Part shown: positions 1 to 5,985 of the stretch, piece after piece
How the letters are laid out: each line of letters begins with the position of its first letter
Position numbering within the stretch: the first letter of the stretch is position 1
Source: an uncultured Collinsella sp.
GTDB taxonomy: Bacteria > Actinomycetota > Coriobacteriia > Coriobacteriales > Coriobacteriaceae
Length of the DNA stretch: 8,044 nucleotides
NCBI GenBank assembly: GCA_900759435.1
Contig: CAAEVD010000027.1
Location: 1-8,044, forward strand
Reading direction: 5' to 3'
The notes under the pieces: model-generated
What the model was told of the DNA's origin: nothing
Database searches by the model: none
The model's input: only the letters and a program-made list of their open reading frames with translations
Position numbers and translations under genes: made by a program

Positions 1-188
1 AGCACGGCGAGCAGCGGGTCGACGTTGTTATTGACGATGAGCACAGCGCAGACGCAGCCGCCGAGGGCAAAGCTGCCGTCGCAGGTCATATCGGGAATGT
101 CGAGCAGGCGGAACGTGATAAACACGCCAAGCACCATAATGCCCCAGAGGACGCCCTGCGAAACGGCGCCCTGCAATGCAATGAGCAT
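1..188 (-). CDS. ABC transporter permease, TrpY-like (5' part only)
   Basis: This is the N-terminal 62 codons of an integral membrane permease; the rest lies beyond the window edge. The visible protein begins MLIALQGAVSQGVLWGIMVL, a first hydrophobic segment at about residues 10-25. It continues with RLLDIPDMTCDGSFALGG, which matches the conserved 'IPDLTVDGSFALG' signature of the uncharacterised ABC permease family that pairs with TrpX-type binding proteins (COG4120, distantly related to branched-chain amino-acid permeases). The start is chosen because AGGAGG (202-197) lies 8 bases upstream of this ATG. A nearer ATG at 195 opens a different frame with no family resemblance. The gene lies downstream of the binding-protein gene on the same strand, separated by 203 bases. 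An ATPase gene probably follows off-window. The substrate is unknown; aromatic amino acids are possible by analogy with streptococcal TrpXYZ. Confidence 0.85.
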   Translation of the reverse strand, partial: MLIALQGAVSQGVLWGIMVLGVFITFRLLDIPDMTCDGSFALGGCVCAVLIVNNNVDPLLAV

Positions 189-391
189 GCTTCATACCTC
201 CTAGGATAGGGTGGACACGTGATTCACCATAATAGCGGTAACAATGCATAGAAGAGTTACGGACAGACGTTTTGTTTTACCTGAAACAAGCAGGGCGGAC
301 GCCGGTCTACAGCGCCCGCCCCTGTGGCTCAGATATTGAATAACGCGGCTAAAGCGCGAGCACGGGCTCTAGACGCATGCCGCGTATGGCA
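189..391 (-). other. Intercistronic region with GC-rich hairpin between binding protein and permease genes
   Basis: The region holds a hairpin with arms GGGCGGACGC (293-302) and GCGCCCGCCC (312-321), which pair at 9 of 10 positions around a 9-base loop. On the minus strand it is followed by a weak U-rich run (CTTGTTT), and then by a second small dyad, TTGTTT (272-277) with AAACAA (284-289). This could be a leaky terminator or an mRNA-protecting stem that lets the binding protein be made in excess over the permease. A possible -10 hexamer TATTAT (minus, 235-230) precedes the permease, but no convincing -35 was found. The rest of the stretch shows no gene. Confidence 0.5.
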
Positions 392-1372
392 TTACGCGTC
401 CAGGGCGGAAAGGTCGATGCCCAGGGCCTCGGCCATTTCGTCGTTCTTGACGACGACCAGGTCCTTGCTCGAGAGGTGCTTGATCGGCATATCCTCGGGC
501 TTGGCCTCGCCCTTCAGGATCTTAACGGCCATCTCGCCCGCGGCGTAGCCCAGGTCCTCATAGTTGATGGAGAGGGTGAACAGGCCGCCGGCCATGCACA
601 TACCCTCCTCGCCAGTCACGAAGGGAAGCTTGTTTTCCTTGCAGATCTGGCCGACCTGCGAGGCACCCGCGGCGATGGTGTTGTCGGTGGGGGAGTACAG
701 CGCGTCGACCTTGCCCACGGCAGACTCGACGACGGACTGAATCTCGTTGGAGCTCGAGACGGTGAAGTCAGTGTACTCGAGGCCCAGCTTGTCGAGCTCC
801 TTCTTGGCGGCCTTGATCTGGACGTCGGAGTTGGACTCGGCGGTGCAGTAGAGCAGGCCGACCTTTTTAACGTCGGGCAGGACCTTCTGCATCATCTCGA
901 GCTGCTCGGCGACCGGGGTGAGGTCGGAAGCGCCCGTGACGTTGGTGCCGGGCTTGTCGTTGTCCTGGACCAGGCCGGAGGCGGCGTAGTCGGTGATGGC
1001 GCAGCCCACGATGGGGATATCGGCCGTGGCGCCGGCGGCAGCCTGCGCGGCGGGCGTGGCGATGGCATAAATCAGGTTGACGTTGTCGCCCACAAACTTG
1101 TCGGCAATGGACTTACACGTGGACTGGTCGTTCTGGGCGTTCTTCTGGTCGATCTTGACCTTAAGGCCGCTCTCCTTGATGGCCTTGACAAAGCCGTCGT
1201 TGGCGGCATCGAGTGCGGAATGCTCGGTGAGTTGCAGAACGCCGATGGTGTAGTCGGAACCGGCGGCAGCAGAGCCGGAACCAGAGTTGCCGCCGCATCC
1301 GGCGAGCGGGGCGAGCGCGAGCAGGCCGGCGGAGACCAGAAGGCTCCTGCGACTGATGGTGATGTCCTTCAT
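392..1372 (-). CDS. ABC transporter substrate-binding lipoprotein, TrpX-like (PF04392 type)
   Basis: Extracytoplasmic solute-binding lipoprotein of 326 aa, the usual length for the ABC_sub_bind/COG2984 family that feeds a TrpY-type permease. The signal peptide has SRRSLL at residues 7-12, close to a twin-arginine motif. A hydrophobic core follows, then a lipobox LAGC at 23-26, so Cys26 would be lipidated after signal peptidase II cleavage. A Ser/Gly/Ala linker (about 27-39) precedes the folded domain, which starts at DYTIGVLQLTEH. Family-like segments include IPIVGCAITDY, NVTGASDLTPVAEQLEMMQ, KKVGLLYCTAESNS, DALYSPTDNTIA, LPFVTGEEGMCMAGG and INYEDLGYAAGEMAVKILKGE. The start at 1372 has GGGGG (1384-1380) 7 bases upstream; the longer in-frame ATG at 1456 lies within the promoter region and adds residues before the signal peptide. 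In streptococci the homologous system imports tryptophan or other aromatic amino acids. The ligand here cannot be read from sequence. Confidence 0.9.
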   Translation of the reverse strand: MKDITISRRSLLVSAGLLALAPLAGCGGNSGSGSAAAGSDYTIGVLQLTEHSALDAANDGFVKAIKESGLKVKIDQKNAQNDQSTCKSIADKFVGDNVNLIYAIATPAAQAAAGATADIPIVGCAITDYAASGLVQDNDKPGTNVTGASDLTPVAEQLEMMQKVLPDVKKVGLLYCTAESNSDVQIKAAKKELDKLGLEYTDFTVSSSNEIQSVVESAVGKVDALYSPTDNTIAAGASQVGQICKENKLPFVTGEEGMCMAGGLFTLSINYEDLGYAAGEMAVKILKGEAKPEDMPIKHLSSKDLVVVKNDEMAEALGIDLSALDA

Positions 1373-1404
1373 ATCATTACCCCCAGTATAAAAATGGCTG
1401 GAAA

Positions 1405-1430
1405 CACTGCACTGGGACAAAGTGCAAGTG
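1405..1430. promoter_or_regulatory. Dyad just downstream of the binding-protein promoter (candidate operator)
   Basis: CACTGCACT (1405-1413) faces AGTGCAAGTG (1421-1430) across a 7-base centre. The inner six bases (TGCACT/AGTGCA) pair perfectly and CAC/GTG continues the pairing past one bulged base. It begins about 6 bases past the candidate -10, so a bound repressor would block initiation, and the transcript could also fold here. It does not resemble the E. coli TrpR or TyrR operators. The regulator is unknown; the WYL-family gene immediately upstream is one candidate. Confidence 0.5.
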
Positions 1431-1436
1431 GAACTT

Positions 1437-1464
1437 ATAGTAGCGCTGATGTCCATTTTTACAA
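1437..1464 (-). promoter_or_regulatory. Candidate promoter of the binding-protein gene
   Basis: On the minus strand TTGTAA (1464-1459) and TACTAT (1442-1437) are separated by 16 bases; each hexamer matches the sigma-70/SigA consensus at 4 of 6 positions. An overlapping TATAAG is an alternative -10. Transcription would begin near 1430, giving a leader of about 60 bases, too short for a T-box riboswitch. Confidence 0.4.
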
Positions 1465-1533
1465 CAGCCTGGCGGGTTTTTTAATACAGAATCGGATGGG
1501 CGGTACGGGTAGTCGAATGGGCGGCGGAGGGTC

Positions 1534-2322
1534 TTATGCGGCGGAGGAGGCGTCGTCCTCCTCGTCGAGGGCGGCGAAGAGCTTCTTGCCGTCGAGGAGA
1601 CGTGTGGTGACGTTTCTCATGCGGCCAATCTCTACGGTGCGCAGCGTGTCATCGGCACCTCGGGCGTCATAGACCGTTCCCAGCAAATACGAGATGCCAT
1701 CGCGCTGCCTGATGGCAAAGGGGCGGAGTGTCATCCGTGCTACTTCGGTTTCGCCACGTGCCGTGACGCTCGAAATATCAAAACTCACCGTGGTTCCGTG
1801 GTCGATGGCCTGCTCGACGAGCTCGCACGTGTCGATGCGCTTGATGGGCGTGCGTGTTGCCTTGGTAGCCTTGCTGCCTGCGCTCGGAACGGGTTCGGGT
1901 GTATCGAGGTAGCCGCGAACGTCGGCACTCGCCATGGCAACTAAGTGCTGCGCCATGCTCTTGCGGATAGCGATAGGCGTGGAGCGGTTGCGCATGACCA
2001 TACCGTGGAGCCGGATGATCTCTTCATCGGTGAGCGGACGGGTAAGAAGTTTGTAGCCCACGCCGCGTTTGTACTCAATTTCGTATCCGGCATGGCGAAG
2101 CGCGGAGATGGCGGTGTAGATGCTGCGCCGCGCCGCCGAGATGGGCATGCGGGCGGGGTCGTCGGGATGGGCGAGGCGCCGGATCAACTCATCGGAAAGC
2201 ATGGCCTTGTCCTCGCCGGTGTTTTCGCTCAAGAGCTGCAGGATGCGAACGGCGCGATAGGCTGCCATCGAGGCGGCGCCTCTCGTCGTGGTGTCGTAGG
2301 TTTCAACAGCGGCTTCGGTCAT
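1534..2322 (-). CDS. WYL-domain transcriptional regulator with N-terminal winged helix
   Basis: Putative cytoplasmic DNA-binding regulator of 262 aa. Residues about 19-95 look like a winged-helix/HTH region: AAYRAVRILQLLSEN, then ISAARRSIYTAISALRHAGYEIEYKRGVGYKLL, where the last part reads as recognition helix plus wing. After a helical linker (TDEEIIRLHGMVMRN) and a Pro/Ser/Lys-rich stretch, the C-terminal half resembles a WYL ligand-sensing domain: LVEQAIDHGTTVSFDI, LRPFAIRQRDGISYLLG (the WYL position, here YLL) and LRTVEIGRMRNV. The tail is acidic. The ATG at 2322 is preferred over the in-frame GTG at 2331 because GGAAAGGA (2340-2333) leaves 10 bases to the ATG and only 1 to the GTG. WYL regulators often sense nucleic-acid or small-molecule ligands; this one's effector and targets are unknown. 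It lies directly upstream of the binding-protein gene on the same strand, 161 bases away, so local control is possible. Confidence 0.75.
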   Translation of the reverse strand: MTEAAVETYDTTTRGAASMAAYRAVRILQLLSENTGEDKAMLSDELIRRLAHPDDPARMPISAARRSIYTAISALRHAGYEIEYKRGVGYKLLTRPLTDEEIIRLHGMVMRNRSTPIAIRKSMAQHLVAMASADVRGYLDTPEPVPSAGSKATKATRTPIKRIDTCELVEQAIDHGTTVSFDISSVTARGETEVARMTLRPFAIRQRDGISYLLGTVYDARGADDTLRTVEIGRMRNVTTRLLDGKKLFAALDEEDDASSAA

Positions 2323-2439
2323 GGTGCCCACGTCCTTTCCGTTTTGGGTGGCGACGGTATGGAGCCTAGGACGTGGGGCTTTCCCAGGGGCGCAGGGCGC
2401 TCTGGGCGGTCGGTAGTCGTCGGCAAACGGCGGGTCGAG

Positions 2440-2502
2440 TTTTCAACAGCCCTGCTCAACTGTCCAAAAACTTGCCAAAAGCTTGACGGATGCTGTTGAA
2501 AA
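2440..2502. repeat. 11-bp perfect inverted repeat enclosing tandem 11-bp repeats
   Basis: TTTTCAACAGC (2440-2450) is mirrored exactly by GCTGTTGAAAA (2492-2502). Between them sit two adjacent 11-base direct repeats, CCAAAAACTTG (2464-2474) and CCAAAAGCTTG (2475-2485), differing at one base and spaced by about one helical turn. The right arm overlaps the U-tract of the asnS terminator. The whole element lies 5' of the WYL regulator gene, where it may be a protein-binding site, possibly for autoregulation. No clear -35/-10 pair was found for the regulator in 2332-2498. Confidence 0.6.
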
Positions 2503-2534
2503 AAGCGCCTCTCGACCGATGTCGAGAGGCGCTT
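2499..2534 (-). terminator. Intrinsic terminator of asnS
   Basis: A perfect 14-bp stem, AAGCGCCTCTCGAC (2503-2516) with its complement at 2521-2534, closes a 4-base loop. On the minus strand it is followed by six T residues (2504-2499). It lies 46 bases after the asnS stop codon. Confidence 0.93.
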
Positions 2535-2580
2535 GTGCGATGAGCGTTGGCGTGTGGCGACGCGAGCTAGCGTCCGACGA

Positions 2581-3984
2581 TTAGAAGTCGGCGTTGCCCA
2601 CGGTGCGCGGGTGCGGCAGGACGTCGCGGATGTTGCCCACGCCGGTCAGATACATGACCAAGCGCTCGAAGCCCAGACCGTAGCCGGCGTGCTTGCAGGA
2701 ACCGTAGCGGCGCAGGTCAAGGTAGTACTTGTACTGCTCGGGATTCATACCCAGGTCCTTGATGCGGGCCTCGAGCAGATCCAGGCGCTCCTCGCGCTGG
2801 GAGCCACCGATGATCTCGCCGATGCCCGGCACCAGGCAGTCGGCGGCGGCGACGGTCTTGCCGTCGTTGTTCATGCGCATGTAGAAGGCCTTGATCTCGG
2901 CCGGGTAGTCGGTCACAAAAGTCGGTCGCTTAAAGTGTTCCTCGGTCAGGAAACGCTCGTGCTCGGTTTGCAGGTCGATGCCCCAGCTCACGGGATAGTC
3001 AAACTTGTGACCGGCGGCGACGGCCTGCTCCAGGATTTCGACGGCCTCGGTATAGGTGACGCGGGCGAAGTCGGAGTTGGCGACATGGTCCAGGCGCTCG
3101 AGCAGACCCTTGTCCACAAACTTGTTGAGCATATTGAGCTCGTCGGGGCAGGTGGCCATAACGTCCTTAAGGACGTACTTGAGCATGGCCTCGGCGTTGT
3201 CCATGTAGTCGTTGAGGTCGGCGAAGGCCATCTCGGGCTCGATCATCCAAAACTCGGCGGCGTGGCGCGTGGTGTTGGAGTTTTCGGCGCGGAAGGTGGG
3301 GCCAAAGGTGTACACGTCGCCAAAGGCCATGGCAAAGTTCTCGGCATTGAGCTGGCCGGACACGGTGAGGCTTGCATGCTTGCCAAAGAAGTCCTGGCTC
3401 CAGTCGACCTCGCCGGACTCGGTGAGGGGCGGATTTTTGGGGTCGAGCGTGGTCACGCGGAACATCTCGCCGGCGCCCTCGCAGTCACTCGTGGTGATGA
3501 TGGGGGTGTTGACGTAGACAAAGCCCTGCTCCTGGAAGAAGCGGTGGATGGCGGCAGCCGCGACAGAGCGGATGCGGAACACGGCGCGGAACAGGTTGGT
3601 GCGCGGGCGCAGGTGCTGCTGGGTGCGCAGGAACTCGACGGTTGCGCGCTTCTTCTGCAGCGGGTAATCCGGGGCGCTCGTGCCCTCGACCTCGATGGAG
3701 GTGGCAGAAAGCTCGAAAGGCTGGGGCGCATCGGGGGTCAGCTTGACGGTGCCGGTGCAAATGAGTGCGGCCGAGACGTTTTGATGGGCGATCTCGTCGT
3801 AGTTGTCGAGTGCCTCGCGGTTCATGACGACCTGCAGGTCGCGGAAGCAGCTGCCGTCGTTGAGCGTAACAAAGCCAAAGTTCTTCATGTCGCGGACGGA
3901 CTTGACCCAGCCGGCGACGGTGACGGTCTGGCCGCCGAGCGACTCGGCATCGGCATAGAGCTGCGCGATTTTGGTGCGGTTCAC
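2581..3984 (-). CDS. asnS: Asparaginyl-tRNA synthetase
   Basis: Class IIb aminoacyl-tRNA synthetase that activates asparagine with ATP and charges tRNA-Asn in the cytoplasm. An N-terminal OB-fold anticodon-binding domain (about residues 18-110) contains [20 protein letters not shown] and [12 protein letters not shown]. The catalytic domain follows: [12 protein letters not shown], motif 1 region [31 protein letters not shown], motif 2 [11 protein letters not shown] (from residue 231), [30 protein letters not shown] and motif 3 GLGFERL (436-442). EGAGEMF and the overall sequence match AsnRS rather than AspRS. The frame is open far upstream (to 4248, through the crr terminator), so the start must be chosen: GTG at 3984 has GGAGG (3993-3989) 4 bases upstream and gives 467 aa, against 466 for the E. 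coli enzyme. In-frame ATGs at 3996 and 4020 lack a ribosome site. Single-gene unit with its own terminator. Confidence 0.96.
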   Translation of the reverse strand: MNRTKIAQLYADAESLGGQTVTVAGWVKSVRDMKNFGFVTLNDGSCFRDLQVVMNREALDNYDEIAHQNVSAALICTGTVKLTPDAPQPFELSATSIEVEGTSAPDYPLQKKRATVEFLRTQQHLRPRTNLFRAVFRIRSVAAAAIHRFFQEQGFVYVNTPIITTSDCEGAGEMFRVTTLDPKNPPLTESGEVDWSQDFFGKHASLTVSGQLNAENFAMAFGDVYTFGPTFRAENSNTTRHAAEFWMIEPEMAFADLNDYMDNAEAMLKYVLKDVMATCPDELNMLNKFVDKGLLERLDHVANSDFARVTYTEAVEILEQAVAAGHKFDYPVSWGIDLQTEHERFLTEEHFKRPTFVTDYPAEIKAFYMRMNNDGKTVAAADCLVPGIGEIIGGSQREERLDLLEARIKDLGMNPEQYKYYLDLRRYGSCKHAGYGLGFERLVMYLTGVGNIRDVLPHPRTVGNADF

Positions 3985-4030
3985 GTATCCTCCCATAACG
4001 GTTGAATGATAGTTATCCATACAGTTCGAT

Positions 4031-4056
4031 ATTCTAGCAGCTCGGCTCATTTGAGC
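4031..4056 (-). promoter_or_regulatory. Candidate asnS promoter (extended -10) with dyad in the -35 area
   Basis: On the minus strand TGCTAGAAT (4039-4031) is an extended -10 element, with TAGAAT matching 5 of 6 consensus bases. No good -35 lies 16-18 bases upstream. Instead the palindromic GCTCATTTGAGC (4045-4056, 5-bp arms) occupies that area and could bind an activator or repressor. Transcription would start near 4024, about 40 bases before the GTG start, so there is no room for a T-box. Confidence 0.45.
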
Positions 4057-4094
4057 TATACAGATAAAGCATTGGCGGGATGGTTTTTCAAACG

Positions 4095-4128
4095 AAAAGC
4101 GCCCGCGGCCAAATGGTCGCGGGCGCTT
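4095..4128 (-). terminator. Intrinsic terminator of crr
   Basis: AAGCGCCCGCG (4097-4107) pairs perfectly with CGCGGGCGCTT (4118-4128); the stem extends inward through GCCA/TGGT with one G-T pair to a 2-base loop. On the minus strand it ends in TTTTCGTTTG. It lies 37 bases after the crr stop codon. Confidence 0.88.
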
Positions 4129-4165
4129 GACGAGGTGCCTTTTGGCTGTGTGGCGTGGGGCCTGG

Positions 4166-4729
4166 CTACTTGGTCTTGGCAACCAGCAGCGGGTCGCCAA
4201 GCTTGACGAGCGGGTTGCCGCCGATAAGCGTTCCAGACTCGCCGACATGGTCGATGCTCTTAAGACGATCGAGCTCGGAGACGATGACGGTCACGATGTC
4301 CTCGTGACCAGCGGCCTTAATGGCCTCGCGGTCGAAGCTGATGAGCGGCTGGCCTGCCTTGACCACATCGCCCATCTCGACAAAGCGGGCAAAACCCTTG
4401 CCGTTCATTTCCACGGTGCCCAGGCCAACATGGATGAACACGCGCAGGCCGTCCTCGGTGATCATGCCGATGGAGTGGTTGGTGACAGTGGTGGCACCGA
4501 TGCGGCCGTTGGCGGGCGCATAGATGGTGCCGGTAATGGGCTCGATGCCATAGCCCTGGCCAAGCATGCCCGAGGCGATCGTCTCGTCGGGAACCTCGTC
4601 CAGGTTGACGAGCACGCCGTTGACGGGGGCATAGATGACGCCTTCGCGGGTAGCGAAGCTTGCTGCGGGCGGAACGGACGCCTCGCCGGTCGAGGTGAAG
4701 GTGGACTTAAGCGAATCGAGCAGACCCAT
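4166..4729 (-). CDS. crr: PTS glucose-type EIIA protein
   Basis: Soluble EIIA-Glc-like phosphocarrier of 187 aa that passes phosphate from HPr to a membrane sugar EIIB/EIIC. The N-terminus [11 protein letters not shown] closely resembles the amphipathic membrane-touching helix of E. coli Crr (MGLFDKLKSLV). A Ser/Ala/Pro-rich stretch leads into the domain: [32 protein letters not shown], then [20 protein letters not shown] with conserved His85, and [14 protein letters not shown] with His100, the expected phosphorylated histidine. It ends [18 protein letters not shown]. The start at 4729 has GGAGG (4739-4735) 5 bases upstream; the longer in-frame ORF to 4810 runs through the operator region. 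No EIIB/EIIC or ptsHI is adjacent, so its sugar partner is not known from context. In firmicutes and enterics EIIA-Glc also regulates metabolism, but that role is not shown here. Confidence 0.93.
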   Translation of the reverse strand: MGLLDSLKSTFTSTGEASVPPAASFATREGVIYAPVNGVLVNLDEVPDETIASGMLGQGYGIEPITGTIYAPANGRIGATTVTNHSIGMITEDGLRVFIHVGLGTVEMNGKGFARFVEMGDVVKAGQPLISFDREAIKAAGHEDIVTVIVSELDRLKSIDHVGESGTLIGGNPLVKLGDPLLVAKTK

Positions 4730-4776
4730 AGTTGCCTCCAACTTAAATAGGCGCATATCGCGCGTTTGGTTTGCCG

Positions 4777-4797
4777 GAAACGTTTCACATGTGTTTC
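4777..4797. promoter_or_regulatory. LacI/GalR-family operator-like palindrome in the crr leader
   Basis: GAAACGTTTC (4777-4786) is a perfect 10-bp palindrome with the central CG typical of LacI/GalR and CcpA-type operators. It is followed by a CACATGTG palindrome (4786-4793) and a second GTTTC at 4793-4797, 11 bases from the first. It lies downstream of the candidate crr start point, a position suited to blocking elongation or initiation. The binding protein is not encoded in this window. Confidence 0.5.
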
Positions 4798-4817
4798 GCG
4801 GCTTGGTCAACGCCCCT

Positions 4818-4846
4818 ATTCTACGCTGCTCAACGATACCTCTGAA
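4818..4846 (-). promoter_or_regulatory. Candidate crr promoter
   Basis: On the minus strand TTCAGA (4846-4841) and TAGAAT (4823-4818) are 17 bases apart, matching consensus at 4 and 5 of 6 positions. Transcription would start near 4811, giving a leader of about 80 bases that contains the LacI-type palindrome. A loose dyad AACTG (4845-4849)/CAGTT (4866-4870), with a perfect TGATATATCA inside its right half (4858-4867), overlaps the -35 region and could bind a further regulator. Confidence 0.45.
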
Positions 4847-4925
4847 CTGGGATTATGTGATATATCAGTTGAAGGGAAACTTATTGCCGGAGTGTTTCTG
4901 TGCCACGGGTTCAAGTGGGGTACGC

Positions 4926-4959
4926 TTGAAGGCGAAAAACAAGGGCGCATAATTTGCGC
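4926..4959 (+). promoter_or_regulatory. Candidate promoter of the hydrolase gene with a dyad on its -10
   Basis: TTGAAG (4926-4931) and CATAAT (4948-4953) are 16 bases apart. The -10 sits inside the inverted repeat GCGCA (4945-4949)/TGCGC (4955-4959), so a protein bound there would compete with RNA polymerase. The transcript would start near 4960, only about 13 bases before the ATG, just including the ribosome site. Confidence 0.4.
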
Positions 4960-4972
4960 GAAGGGAGCACAT

Positions 4973-5872
4973 ATGATTGTCGAGAACCATGCGCTGTGGG
5001 GCGAGGAGCCGACCGAGGAATATCCGGCGACGTTTACGTATTTGGGTGCCGAGCCGCTGCCCGATAAACCGAATGGCCGCCGCCCTGCCGTGATTATCTG
5101 TGGCGGAGGTGCGTTTACGCATATCGCTCCGCATGAGCAGGATCCTGTGGCGTTTGCGTTTTTGGATCACGGTTACCAGGCCTTTGTGCTCAACTATGTC
5201 ACGAGTTCTACGGGTGACGTGAGCTTTCCGCACCCCCAGGCAGATCTTGCCAAGATGGTCGCCACGGTGCGCGCCAACGCCGACGAGTGGCATGTCGATC
5301 CTAAGCGCGTGTGCGTCGTGGGATTCTCGGCGGGCGGCATGATCTGCGCCTCGCTGGCAACGCAGTGGAAGACCGGCCCCTTCGCGGCACTTGCCGGGGC
5401 ACGTCCGGACGACATTCGTCCCGATGCCGTGGTGCTGGGTTATCCATTGCTCGACTTTGCCTATGTGCGCGACATGCAGACGCGCGATCCGCGCATTGAC
5501 TTGCGTGTGCCCAAGACGGGCGGCAAGACGGGGCGCGATCTGCTCAACGACTACCTGTCGATGGTGACGGGCGGCGAGGCAACTGACGAGCATCTGGCCG
5601 ACATCTGCCCCACCACGCATGTTTCGCGTCAGATGCCACCGACCTTTGTGTGGGGCGTGTCCGACGACAAGACGGCGCCGATCGCGCAGGTCTATCCGTT
5701 TGCCCAACGCATGGCGGAGGAGGGCGTCGCTTGCGAGATGCACGTCTTTGACCAGGGCGGTCACGGCCTTTCGCTCGGCAACGCCAACACCGCGGTCGAC
5801 AACGAGGACAAGCAGGTTTCCGTCCGTCCCTGGATCCGCCTGGCCTTCCGCTTCCTCGAGCGCCATCTGTAA
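4973..5872 (+). CDS. Alpha/beta-hydrolase, BD-FAE/acetyl-esterase-like
   Basis: Cytoplasmic alpha/beta-hydrolase of 299 aa with no signal peptide; probably a carboxylesterase acting on acetylated sugars or other small esters, with substrate unknown. The oxyanion-hole strand is VIICGGGAFTHIAPHEQDP (about 40-58), where CGGGAF replaces the usual HGGG(Y/F/W). ALVLNY-like AFVLNYVTSS (70-79) and the helix PQADLAKMVATVRANADEWHVDPKRV follow, as in xylan and feruloyl esterase-type COG0657 proteins. The nucleophile elbow GFSAGG gives Ser119. Catalytic Asp is probably Asp231 or Asp232 in WGVSDDKTAP, and His264 lies in DQGGHGLSLG. The ATG at 4973 has GGGAG (4963-4967) 5 bases upstream; the open frame to 4766 lacks this. 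It diverges from crr with a 243-base shared region, which may couple it to sugar metabolism, though this is only inferred. Confidence 0.85.
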   Translation: MIVENHALWGEEPTEEYPATFTYLGAEPLPDKPNGRRPAVIICGGGAFTHIAPHEQDPVAFAFLDHGYQAFVLNYVTSSTGDVSFPHPQADLAKMVATVRANADEWHVDPKRVCVVGFSAGGMICASLATQWKTGPFAALAGARPDDIRPDAVVLGYPLLDFAYVRDMQTRDPRIDLRVPKTGGKTGRDLLNDYLSMVTGGEATDEHLADICPTTHVSRQMPPTFVWGVSDDKTAPIAQVYPFAQRMAEEGVACEMHVFDQGGHGLSLGNANTAVDNEDKQVSVRPWIRLAFRFLERHL

Positions 5873-5901
5873 GAGTCCCGGCATCCAAGCCCTTCAATAA
5901 C

Positions 5902-5974
5902 TTGCGGTGGAATAGTTCCTATCTGGGGCATCAACCAGCCCATCCAGGAACTATTCCACCGCAACTTCGTTTTT
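5902..5974 (+). terminator. Long hairpin, probable terminator of the hydrolase gene
   Basis: TTGCGGTGGAATAGTTCCT (5902-5920) is perfectly complementary to 5946-5964. The 25-base loop can extend the stem with CTGG/CCAG and GGC/GCC pairs. CTTCGTTTTT (5965-5974) follows on the plus strand. The stem begins 29 bases after the hydrolase stop codon. The length of the stem and loop is unusual for a simple terminator, so it could be a mobile palindrome that also terminates. Confidence 0.6.
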
Positions 5975-5982
5975 GATGCCCC
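5925..5982. repeat. Second inverted repeat interlocked with the 19-bp hairpin
   Basis: GGGGCATCAA (5925-5934), inside the loop of the 19-bp hairpin, is perfectly complementary to TTGATGCCCC (5973-5982), which lies just past that hairpin. The two pairings cross, giving pseudoknot topology or two competing folds. The right arm includes the last two bases of the T-tract at 5970-5974. Confidence 0.65.
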
Positions 5983-5985
5983 GTC

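Noticed and set aside
1372..1456. Longer N-terminus for the binding protein starting at 1456
   Set aside because: It would place 28 residues before an otherwise normal lipoprotein signal peptide, and it overlaps the candidate promoter and dyad; the ribosome site fits the ATG at 1372.
377..1672. Long plus-strand ORF (431 codons) opposite the binding-protein gene
   Set aside because: It is antisense to a clearly recognised lipoprotein gene and continues into the regulator. The translation is low-complexity Gly/Val/Leu/Asp sequence, typical of a shadow frame in GC-rich DNA, with no ribosome site.
2370..2386. Possible degenerate copy of the palindrome arm (GGACGTGGGGCTTTCCC)
   Set aside because: It is two bases longer than an arm, has only end similarity and has no partner arm at the array spacing; likely coincidence.
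2533..4005. Long plus-strand ORF (490 codons) opposite asnS
   Set aside because: It mirrors the asnS coding region and begins inside the asnS terminator. The product is an Ala/Gly/Val/His-rich shadow with no family features.
4865..5884. Minus-strand ORF of 339 codons opposite the hydrolase
   Set aside because: The plus strand encodes a complete alpha/beta-hydrolase with ribosome site and catalytic motifs; the opposite frame is Arg/His-rich and featureless.
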